A stretch of 64,000 nucleotides of DNA, taken from NCBI RefSeq assembly GCF_902506655.1, contig NZ_LR734812.1, positions 1 through 64,000 on the forward strand. Direction: 5' to 3'. The notes below the pieces were generated by a model. That model did not search any database. It saw nothing but the letters and a program-made list of their open reading frames with translations, and was not told where the DNA came from. The stretch's first letter is position 1; each line of letters starts with the position of its first letter. Below, piece by piece: positions 39,615-47,201 of this stretch. A program made the position numbers and the translations under genes. This DNA comes from Marinoscillum sp. 108. Lineage in GTDB: Bacteria > Bacteroidota > Bacteroidia > Cytophagales > Cyclobacteriaceae.

Positions 39615-40657
39615 AATTTGATGAGCGACTGACGCGCCATAGCCACCATAATGGCCGTAAAGGCAAACAGAAGTCCTGCCTCCCAGCCAATCCAGATAAC
39701 ACCAGCGGCAAAGAGAAACGACCACCATAAGATGTGGAGGAATGACCCTACCATGTACTTGATGGAGACGTAAAACACGTGATCTTTGATGCCACGGATG
39801 ATTTTGCTGAGGCCCAGCATTGGAGGCAGGTTGAATATGGATAATATCCAGATAAGCGCCTTTCGCACAGGCCCTTTTTTCATTGGCTCACGTGCTTCAA
39901 AGTGATCCCCCTCGGCCATGGTCTTGAGCTCATCAAATGACAGATGCTCATGTTTGGGCTGGAAAATCCAGTCTCTTTTCTGGGTATAGTCTGTTCCATC
40001 TTCAGCCAGAATCAGGGTCTTTTTCATCGCCTCGGCCAGGTCTTGCTTCAGCTGATTATATCCCTTTTGTTTATGCTCGTGGTACTGCGCCATGTAGTCC
40101 TCCAGCTCGATGGGCTCACCAAACTTGATCAGTACTTTCGCCAATGGACGGTAATGCGAAAAATAGTTGATGCCCGTGGGGATGATGTATATTTTGGTAT
40201 TGGGATCCACCTGCGCCCGTGCATCCAGCGCCAGTCGTGCAGTTCCTTTGGAGAGAGGTCTCAGATAATATTCTATTCCGTGATTTCCTTCCGGGAAAAT
40301 GAGGATCGCACGTTTCTCAGAGAGCATCCTGAAGCAGGTGTCAAATACTGCATCGTTTTGAGAAAGACTGGCAATTCCATCCCTAATGCGATAGATCGGC
40401 ATCATGTTCAGCGCCTTCAAAAAGGGCATGGACCATTTGTTAAACACATCAGATCGGGTGAGAAAAGAGACTGGCACTCTGTTGAATGTACCCACCAGCA
40501 CCGCATCCATGAAGGCACCCTGATGGTTGGGGGTGAATATTAGCGCTGCATCCCTGGGGATGTTTTTAGCGCCATAGATTTTTACCCCGCCAAAGAATAA
40601 TTTTAACCCAATCCAACTCGCAACCTTTACTAAATAATAAAACCAGTGTGCTCTCAT
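39611..40657 (-). CDS. 1-acylglycerol-3-phosphate O-acyltransferase family protein
   Basis: 348 aa. The PlsC-type acyltransferase domain lies in the N-terminal two-thirds, with the catalytic NHQGAFMD (NHxxxxD) and the substrate block FPEGNHGIEYYL. The C-terminal part has two to three hydrophobic segments (for example ALIWILSIFNLPPML and ILWWSFLFAAGVIWIGW), so it is an inner-membrane enzyme. It would acylate lysophosphatidic acid or a related lipid with acyl-CoA or acyl-ACP. Its ATG overlaps the stop of the upstream BASS symporter by 4 bases. It is the last gene of the long minus-strand run from 53124. Confidence 0.9.
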   Translation of the reverse strand: MRAHWFYYLVKVASWIGLKLFFGGVKIYGAKNIPRDAALIFTPNHQGAFMDAVLVGTFNRVPVSFLTRSDVFNKWSMPFLKALNMMPIYRIRDGIASLSQNDAVFDTCFRMLSEKRAILIFPEGNHGIEYYLRPLSKGTARLALDARAQVDPNTKIYIIPTGINYFSHYRPLAKVLIKFGEPIELEDYMAQYHEHKQKGYNQLKQDLAEAMKKTLILAEDGTDYTQKRDWIFQPKHEHLSFDELKTMAEGDHFEAREPMKKGPVRKALIWILSIFNLPPMLGLSKIIRGIKDHVFYVSIKYMVGSFLHILWWSFLFAAGVIWIGWEAGLLFAFTAIMVAMARQSLIKF

Positions 40658-41562
40658 TTTAATGCTACTGCTACCCTATAGTTCCACCAATAAGCCAGGG
40701 ACAAGCCTGACAGTATGTGCCAGATGCCCCACCAGGCGGCGACAATGGCCATGCCACCCAGGCCTTGAAAAAACGCAAATATAAGGAGTAATCCGAGTCC
40801 TGAATTTTGAATGCCGGTTTCTATGGCCAGAGAGCGTCTGTCGGCCTCTGGCAGCCCGAAAATTCTCCCCAACTGATATCCGGAAATGAGGGCGATGGCA
40901 TTGTGAAGAAAGACCAAAAAGACCACCAGATAAATGTAATTGAGGAAGATGTCCAGGTTGGCAGAAAAAGCCAGGATGACGATCGCTGCGAAAATAACGA
41001 TGGACCCAAAGTGCATATAAGGGTGAAGTTTTTCAGCTGTTTTAGGGTACTTGTGTCTGAAGCTCATGCCCAGCACGATTGGAATTCCCAAAATGGTAAC
41101 AATGGTTTTGAAGACATCCCAAAAGTCGAGGCTCACCTCAGTGAGTAGCGCGGCAGTGGGTGCATACATACTGGCCCAAAAAGACAGGTTGATGGGGGTC
41201 ATGAAGATGGCTAAAATGCTGGAAATGGCCGTAAGGCTGACTGAAAGGGCGATATTTCCACGAGCCAGGGCAGAGAAGAAGTTGGAGATGTTGCCGCCAG
41301 GGCAGGCCGCCACCATCATCATTCCCAGGGCGAAAGTGGGGTGCGGCTCCAGAATCCATACCAGCACAAACGTGAGAAAAGGCAGGATGATGAACTGTGA
41401 AAGCACTCCGGCCAGGGTGCCCAGCGGCTGTGCCAGCACCATTTTAAAATCAGCAGGAGTTAGTTTGAGCGCCACACCAAACATGATAAACCCTAAACTG
41501 AGGTTGAGGATAAAAATGTTTTGGTCTGAGAAGTTGATGGTGATATTGTCTATTGATTCCAT
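40654..41562 (-). CDS. Bile acid:sodium symporter (BASS) family transporter
   Basis: 302 aa with nine or ten hydrophobic segments. Conserved signatures include GFIMFGVALKLTPADF near the N-terminus, the unwound-helix block MMVAACPGGNISNFFSALARGN and GIQNSGLGLLLIFAFF in the second half. Bacterial members move organic acids such as pantoate, pyruvate or other carboxylates with sodium. It lies 39 bases downstream of the aldehyde dehydrogenase and overlaps the acyltransferase, so it may belong to the amine-catabolism operon as a carboxylate carrier. Confidence 0.92.
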   Translation of the reverse strand: MESIDNITINFSDQNIFILNLSLGFIMFGVALKLTPADFKMVLAQPLGTLAGVLSQFIILPFLTFVLVWILEPHPTFALGMMMVAACPGGNISNFFSALARGNIALSVSLTAISSILAIFMTPINLSFWASMYAPTAALLTEVSLDFWDVFKTIVTILGIPIVLGMSFRHKYPKTAEKLHPYMHFGSIVIFAAIVILAFSANLDIFLNYIYLVVFLVFLHNAIALISGYQLGRIFGLPEADRRSLAIETGIQNSGLGLLLIFAFFQGLGGMAIVAAWWGIWHILSGLSLAYWWNYRVAVALK

Positions 41563-41601
41563 ATTTCAGCCTCGAAAGATAATGGTTTTGGTGAAAATGG
41601 T

Positions 41602-42966
41602 CTACCCCCGCCAATGATACGCTTTGGGCTGGGTGAAAGCGCGAATGCCCATATACGAAAGGGTGGCCCCAAGCCCTGAGTTTTTTCTTCCCGACCAGGG
41701 TAAATTGGGGCTCACACGGTCGCAGCAGTTCCAGTATACGGTGCCAACATTCATTTGATCCAATACTTTGCGGGCTCTGGCCTCATCTTCGGAAAACACC
41801 GCTGCAGTCAGGCCATACGGGGTGTCTCGCATCAGATCGGTAGCTTCTTCATCGGAGCTTACTTTCTGGATTCCGATGATCGGCCCGAAAGATTCCTCCC
41901 GCATGAGTTCCATGGTGTGATTTACACCGGTAAGTACAGCCGGGCTCATAAAATATCCTTTTCTGCTGAGGGACTCTCCTCCCAGCACCAGTTGGGCACC
42001 TTTGGCAACAGCATCTTTAATTTGGTCTGAGAGGACCGCTATTTGCTGTGGCCTGGTCAGTGGCCCGGTGAAGGTGTCCTCCTCCATGGGATCACCCAGT
42101 TTGTAGGATTTTACCTCTTCCGTGAAGTGCTGCACAAACTCCTCATAAATGTCTTCCTGCACATAGATGCGCTCTACGGCGCAGCAGCTCTGACCATTGT
42201 TGTAGAAAGCACCTTCTGCCGCATTGATAGCCGCCTGCCGAACATCCACCACATCATCCATCACATAAAGGGGATCTTTGCCACCCAGCTCCAGCTGGAC
42301 TGGCACCAGCTTGTGTGCGACAGTTTGGGTGATGTGTACTCCGGTCTTGTATGAGCCCGTGAAAAAATACCCATCCAGATCGGCTTCCAGCAAGTACTGG
42401 CCCACAGCACCTGAGCCAATGACTACTTCAAACACATTGGCGGGGACTCCGGCTTCATGTAAGAGGGCTTTAAATTTTAATCCTGTCAGGGATGCAAACT
42501 CCGAAGGCTTATAGAGCACGGCATTGCCAGCCACCAGGGCATATAGGAATACATTGTAGCCTACATTGTAAGGAAAATTCCAGGCAGAAATGTTGGCAAT
42601 GACTCCCAGTGGCTCATGGGTGATGAACTCCACTGTAGCATCCTTTGGCGTGATCATTTCACTTTCCAGCCATTTTTCGGCATTGGTCTTCAGGTGCTGG
42701 ATTCGGCCCAGTGAGCCATTGATCTCATTGATGGATTGTGAGATGGGCTTGCCCGTTTCGCTGGTCAGAATCCGGGCCAGTTCGGGTTTGTTTTCCATGA
42801 CCAGTTCACCAAATCGCTCAATGATGGCCAGCCGCTCTTCCACACTATGATTTTGCCAGTCCTTTTGACCAGCCCTGAGTGCCTTGAGTTTTGCAGCGAC
42901 CGTAGCGGCCGTGTCTGGTGTCAGCACGGAGATGACTTCTTCCGTTGCAGGATTGATGACGTTCAT
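41602..42966 (-). CDS. NAD(P)-dependent aldehyde dehydrogenase
   Basis: 454 aa, slightly short for the family but complete. The cofactor site is ISAWNFPYNVGYN, the general-base Glu is in QLELGGKDP and the catalytic Cys in NNGQSCCAVERIY. It resembles the succinate-semialdehyde/gamma-glutamylaminobutyraldehyde type. It oxidises an aldehyde to the acid. The gene is 4 bases after a gamma-glutamyl amide hydrolase, which is 2 bases after an iron alcohol dehydrogenase, so the three form a tight catabolic unit. In that setting the substrate is likely the aldehyde made by the alcohol dehydrogenase. Confidence 0.94.
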   Translation of the reverse strand: MNVINPATEEVISVLTPDTAATVAAKLKALRAGQKDWQNHSVEERLAIIERFGELVMENKPELARILTSETGKPISQSINEINGSLGRIQHLKTNAEKWLESEMITPKDATVEFITHEPLGVIANISAWNFPYNVGYNVFLYALVAGNAVLYKPSEFASLTGLKFKALLHEAGVPANVFEVVIGSGAVGQYLLEADLDGYFFTGSYKTGVHITQTVAHKLVPVQLELGGKDPLYVMDDVVDVRQAAINAAEGAFYNNGQSCCAVERIYVQEDIYEEFVQHFTEEVKSYKLGDPMEEDTFTGPLTRPQQIAVLSDQIKDAVAKGAQLVLGGESLSRKGYFMSPAVLTGVNHTMELMREESFGPIIGIQKVSSDEEATDLMRDTPYGLTAAVFSEDEARARKVLDQMNVGTVYWNCCDRVSPNLPWSGRKNSGLGATLSYMGIRAFTQPKAYHWRG

Positions 42967-42970
42967 AGGG

Positions 42971-43729
42971 TTAGCTTTTCAGCGATTTTACATGTTCCAG
43001 AAAATAGAGATAAAGTTTGTCGGCATTGATGACCTGACTACCCAGGGTATGAGAAAACTCAGGATGCCACTGCACCCCCATTACCCAGCCGTCTGGGGCT
43101 TTGGTATAGCCAATGGCCTCAATCACCCCATCTTCAGGGCTTTCGGCCAGGACCTCCAGATTTTTGCCCAGGTTCTTGATGGATTGGTGGTGTACACTGT
43201 TCACCCGGGTGCTTTGGGCGTTTTTGTAGATTTTCGATAGGATCTTTTTTTCCGTAAAGGAAATTTCATGGGAGACGGTATCGTACTGTTCGGCATCACG
43301 GTGTACCAATACTTCTGGTCGCTGGGTTTTGGTGTCCTGATAGAGCGTGCCACCGAAATATACATTCATGAGCTGCATCCCACGGCAGATCCCCAGGATG
43401 GGTTTATCACTCTCCATAGCCAAATTCATGAGTTTGAGTTCATACTTGTCTCTTACGGGATCACCCTTCCAACGACCATTTTCTATCGGCTTTTCACCGT
43501 AAGACTCTGGTGCCAGATCAGTGCCGCCCTGGAAAATGAAGCCATCCATTTCCTCTACGAGTGGAAGGAGAAGTTTATCTTCCACATCGGGAATGAGTAC
43601 AGGGATCACTCCTTCTTTGGTAAGGTACCTGGCCATGTCATTTTCAAGATAACTCAGGGTCTTTGGTCCAAAAACCGAACGTTGGGGGTCGGGATAGAGA
43701 AAGCAGGCAGAAATGCCGATTTTTAACAT
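42971..43729 (-). CDS. Class I glutamine amidotransferase-like hydrolase (PuuD type)
   Basis: 252 aa from the ATG at 43729. The nucleophile elbow is GICRGMQLMN, the catalytic His/Glu are in VQWHPEFS, and the N-terminal FIFQGGTDLAPESYGEKP is typical of gamma-glutamyl-gamma-aminobutyrate hydrolases. PuuD releases glutamate from gamma-glutamyl amides and so ends glutamylated amine pathways. Here it is sandwiched between alcohol and aldehyde dehydrogenases (2- and 4-base gaps), which points to a gamma-glutamyl-protected amine or amino alcohol as the pathway intermediate. Confidence 0.9.
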   Translation of the reverse strand: MLKIGISACFLYPDPQRSVFGPKTLSYLENDMARYLTKEGVIPVLIPDVEDKLLLPLVEEMDGFIFQGGTDLAPESYGEKPIENGRWKGDPVRDKYELKLMNLAMESDKPILGICRGMQLMNVYFGGTLYQDTKTQRPEVLVHRDAEQYDTVSHEISFTEKKILSKIYKNAQSTRVNSVHHQSIKNLGKNLEVLAESPEDGVIEAIGYTKAPDGWVMGVQWHPEFSHTLGSQVINADKLYLYFLEHVKSLKS

Positions 43730-43731
43730 GC

Positions 43732-44874
43732 TCAAAGTGCATTTTGATACAAGGTATGAAAGTCATCCCAGCTCACAGGCTTGGGATTGTTGGGATGAGC
43801 AAAGTCTGCCACCGCCATGTTCGAAAGTTCTTCGATATGTTCTGGCCGTACGCCGATTTCACTCAGCTTGGTTGGCAGTTCCAGCCGCTGATTGAGCTCA
43901 AAGAGGAAATCTACCACGCGCGCTCCGTCTGCGTCCACCACACCCAGAAACTCCGCCATTTTATCAAATCGGGACTCCAAACCAGCATAGTTAAATTCCA
44001 TGCCATAGGGCAGATTCACGGCGTTGGCCAGTCCATGGTGAGTGTCCAGCAGACTGGAAAGCGGATGTGCCAGGCTATGCACCACACCCAGGCCTTTCTG
44101 GAAAGCTACGGCACCCATGAGGGATCCCAGGAGCATATTTGAGCGGGCTTCCAGGTCGGGGTGGTGTGTAGCTTTTTCTATGGATTTGGCTATGAGGGCC
44201 ATGCCCTCCAGGGCGATTCCATCGCACATGGGGTGGTAGTTTTTGGCCAGGTAAGCCTCCATGTTATGCGTGAGAGCATCCATACCCGTAGCGGCTGTGA
44301 CAAAGGGGGGCAACTCCATGGTGAGCATGGGATCGGCAAACACCTGTCGGGCCATCAGTTTAGGAGCAAAGAGGATTCTTTTTTTCTTGGAAATATCCTC
44401 CGAAATAATGGCACTGCGCCCCACTTCACTTCCGGTACCGGCCGTGGTGGGAACCGTCACAAAATAAGGCACTTCTTCGGTTACATACTGGTCGCCACCT
44501 ATCAGGTCATCATAGTCAAAGAGGGGCCGATGATGATGAATGCGGAGCACAATGGCCCGGGCTACATCCAATGCTACACCCCCGCCGATGCCCACAATAC
44601 AATCACATCCGGAGCGGTGATAATGATCTCCACCTTTGAGCACATCTGATTCGATCGGATTTTTGTGCATTTCTGTATGCACCTCAGGGGTCATGTTTTT
44701 TGACCTCAACCCATTCAGGATATCCTGAAAAAACTCCAGCTCAGATACCACTGGGTCCGTCACCAGAAGTGGATGACTAAGCCCCTGAGCCAGCAGGTGA
44801 TCGGGTAGTTCATCGATTACCCCGGCCCCAAACCGGATGGGCGTAGGAAAGTTAAAGTTCAGCCTGTTTTGCAT
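43732..44874 (-). CDS. Iron-containing (type III) alcohol dehydrogenase
   Basis: 380 aa. The NAD site is GIGGGVALDVARA, followed by TVPTTAGTGSEV. The metal-binding His residues appear in VVHSLAHPLSSLLDTHHGLANA. The enzyme interconverts a primary alcohol and aldehyde using Fe or Zn and NAD(P). It follows the ethanolamine-type permease by 45 bases and precedes the PuuD-like hydrolase by 2. If the permease brings in an amino alcohol, this enzyme would oxidise its hydroxyl group, probably after the amine has been protected. Confidence 0.93.
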   Translation of the reverse strand: MQNRLNFNFPTPIRFGAGVIDELPDHLLAQGLSHPLLVTDPVVSELEFFQDILNGLRSKNMTPEVHTEMHKNPIESDVLKGGDHYHRSGCDCIVGIGGGVALDVARAIVLRIHHHRPLFDYDDLIGGDQYVTEEVPYFVTVPTTAGTGSEVGRSAIISEDISKKKRILFAPKLMARQVFADPMLTMELPPFVTAATGMDALTHNMEAYLAKNYHPMCDGIALEGMALIAKSIEKATHHPDLEARSNMLLGSLMGAVAFQKGLGVVHSLAHPLSSLLDTHHGLANAVNLPYGMEFNYAGLESRFDKMAEFLGVVDADGARVVDFLFELNQRLELPTKLSEIGVRPEHIEELSNMAVADFAHPNNPKPVSWDDFHTLYQNAL

Positions 44875-44919
44875 AAAGGAAACTCCGTGATGTGATGGAA
44901 CGAAATGACATAGATCAAA

Positions 44920-46242
44920 TTAATTCTTTTTCTCTGTAAAGAGAAACCATAAGTAAGCGGCCAACATAATCAGCCCGTAAATCAATGCCAGCTTCAGGTT
45001 ATAAATGGTCATAGCCACCAGCGCCAGACTGGCTATGATGAGGGCACAGGCTGGGAAAAAGGGGTAAAGTGGCACCTTAAACGGACGAGCAAGGTCGGGC
45101 TCATTTTTGCGCAGCGCAAAAAATGAGAACATGGATACTATATACAAAGTCAAAGCCCCAAAGCAGGCAATGGTGATGATTTCGCCTGTTTTTCCGGTTA
45201 GAAGGGCCACAATCCCTATGAGCATATTTACCACCAGGGCATTGGCCGGAGTGAGGGTTTTAGGATGCACTTTGCCCAGCGATTTGGGGATATAGCCTAC
45301 CCGGCCAAACTCGAACGTGGAACGCCCTGCCGCCAGGATGATCCCGTGAAAGGAAGCTACCAGACCAAACAGGCCTACGGTGATCAGCAGGTGATACAGC
45401 AGGTGGCTGTCGCCGACTATTTTGGCCAGAGCCAAAGGCAAAGGAGAGTCGGAAGCTTCAGTGCTCCCTGGAGGGTAGACAATAGATTCCCAGCCATCCA
45501 CACCGACTGCCGACACGAAGGTGAGCAGACACAGCACCACCAGTGTGAAAATGGCAGAGCCAAAGCCAATCAAAATACTTCGTTGTGGGTTTTTGGCTTC
45601 TTCAGCAACATTGGCCACTCCCTCTATGGCCAGGAAAAACCAGATGGCAAATGGGATGGCTGCGAACGCCCCCTGAAACCCATTGGGTAGGGCATTGAGG
45701 GTGAGGTTTTCAACTTTCATGTGAGGCAGGCAAACCCCTGCAAAGATCAACAGCTCCAGCACGGCAAGGACGGTGATGACCAGCTCGAAGATGGCGGCAG
45801 CCCTCACACCGAGGATATTCAGGCCGGTAAACAGCAGGTAAGCCAGAATGGCAATGTAGAGCGTATCGACCTGCGGGAAGAAAATATTGAAGTAGGCACC
45901 AATGGCTGCGGCTATGGCTGGAGGTGCAAAGATGAACTCTACATTCTGAGCCATACCGGCCAGAAATCCCAGTTTCTTACCCAGGGCTCTGTCCGCATAA
46001 TCAAAAGCTCCTCCGGCTTTGGGAATGGCACAAGCAAGCTCCGTGTAGCTAAAGGTGAAGGTGAGGTACATGATGATAATGAAGAACGTGGCGATAGCCA
46101 GCCCCAGCGTGCCCCCCTCAGCCAGGCCAAGGTTCCAGCCAAAGTACATGCCGGAGATCACATAGCCTACGCCCAGTCCCCAGAGCATCAGCGGACCTAA
46201 TGTTTTCTTAAGCTGGGGAGTCTGAGGATTTTGGTCTGCCAT
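44920..46242 (-). CDS. eat: APC-family ethanolamine permease
   Basis: 440 aa with twelve hydrophobic segments. The N-terminal block LGVGYVISGMYFGWNLGLAEGG is the signature of ethanolamine permeases within the amino acid-polyamine-organocation superfamily, followed by TELACAIPKAGGAFDYA and GFLAGMAQNVEFIFAPPA. It sits in the inner membrane and imports ethanolamine or a close amino alcohol. No ethanolamine ammonia-lyase (EutBC) or microcompartment gene lies in the window, so a different route of use is implied. It is 77 bases downstream of the transglutaminase gene on the same strand. Confidence 0.88.
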   Translation of the reverse strand: MADQNPQTPQLKKTLGPLMLWGLGVGYVISGMYFGWNLGLAEGGTLGLAIATFFIIIMYLTFTFSYTELACAIPKAGGAFDYADRALGKKLGFLAGMAQNVEFIFAPPAIAAAIGAYFNIFFPQVDTLYIAILAYLLFTGLNILGVRAAAIFELVITVLAVLELLIFAGVCLPHMKVENLTLNALPNGFQGAFAAIPFAIWFFLAIEGVANVAEEAKNPQRSILIGFGSAIFTLVVLCLLTFVSAVGVDGWESIVYPPGSTEASDSPLPLALAKIVGDSHLLYHLLITVGLFGLVASFHGIILAAGRSTFEFGRVGYIPKSLGKVHPKTLTPANALVVNMLIGIVALLTGKTGEIITIACFGALTLYIVSMFSFFALRKNEPDLARPFKVPLYPFFPACALIIASLALVAMTIYNLKLALIYGLIMLAAYLWFLFTEKKN

Positions 46243-46319
46243 AGCCTGAAATTTATTCTAAAATAGTCAGAGACGGTCAGGTTTGGCGGGTGGATTAGAC
46301 AGAATTATTGAATAAGATC

Positions 46320-47201
46320 CTACACATTATCCAGATTGCGTACATCCACGCTGACCTTCATGGTTTGTTTACCCACACTGTAGACAATCCCTTTGAGGGG
46401 CGTAATGTCTGCAAAGTCTCTGCCTACGGCCACCCGCACGTGCTTGTCATCCACCAGCAGGTTGTTGGTGGCATCAAACTCCACCCATTCCAACTCTGGA
46501 ATGTAGAGGGCTACCCAGGCATGAGATGCATCTGCACCTACCAGTTTAGGCTTGCCTGGAGGAGGCAATGTTTCTATATAGCCACTCACATACCTGGCGG
46601 CCAGATTGATGGAGCGCAGGCAGGCCAGGGCAAAGTGAGCAAAGTCCTGACAAACCCCTTTTTTAGTTTCAAAAACCTTTTCAAGGGGAGTACTGATGTC
46701 TGTAAAGCCAGGAGTGAAACTAAAATCATGAAAGATCCTGGAGTTGAGTTCCATCATGGCCTCCATGATGGGTCGGCCGGGGGTGAAGGACTGAAGGGTA
46801 TAGGCTTTAATCCCTTCTACGAAATGCACATGCTTGGACTCCAGATAAAACTGGCGAATGTCATTCAGGGCATCCGTGGTTCGGAGCCATTTCACCACTT
46901 CTTCCCACGGGCTGGTGCTCGCCGGGTCCACTCCCATCCATTTTGGTGATTTCAGAGTTACTCTGGTTCTGGAGGTTACCGTAAGTTTTTTGTGCGCCCT
47001 TTCTATGGAAAAATAGAGGTACTGATTGTCAAAAAAATCCTTTCGCTCGCCCAGAAAGCTGGGTTCCGGATCTATCTCATAACTGCTTTCCTCTACGGTC
47101 TGGCACTCTGAGTCTTTTGGCAGCTGCACCATGATGTTGTGACACAGAGAGGCAGTGTTTTGATAAATGTAGTCGGTAATGTGGGTGACCTGATATCTCA
47201 T
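46320..47201 (-). CDS. Transglutaminase-like cysteine protein (bacterial COG1305 type)
   Basis: 293 aa. An N-terminal beta domain (about 1-85, starting YQVTHITDYIYQN) precedes a transglutaminase core with Cys184 in GVCQDFAH, His227 in ASHAWVALY and Asp243 in EFDATNN. There is no signal peptide. Such proteins are consistently encoded beside circularly permuted ATP-grasp/alpha-E proteins; they may act as amide hydrolases or transferases on a peptide-like product rather than as protein crosslinkers. The ATG overlaps the stop of the ATP-grasp gene by 4 bases. Confidence 0.9.
   Translation of the reverse strand: MRYQVTHITDYIYQNTASLCHNIMVQLPKDSECQTVEESSYEIDPEPSFLGERKDFFDNQYLYFSIERAHKKLTVTSRTRVTLKSPKWMGVDPASTSPWEEVVKWLRTTDALNDIRQFYLESKHVHFVEGIKAYTLQSFTPGRPIMEAMMELNSRIFHDFSFTPGFTDISTPLEKVFETKKGVCQDFAHFALACLRSINLAARYVSGYIETLPPPGKPKLVGADASHAWVALYIPELEWVEFDATNNLLVDDKHVRVAVGRDFADITPLKGIVYSVGKQTMKVSVDVRNLDNV

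Noticed and set aside
44920-46242. Classical eut ethanolamine pathway or microcompartment
   Set aside because: No EutBC, shell protein or Eut regulator is present; the adjacent dehydrogenases and PuuD-like hydrolase suggest a glutamylated route instead.
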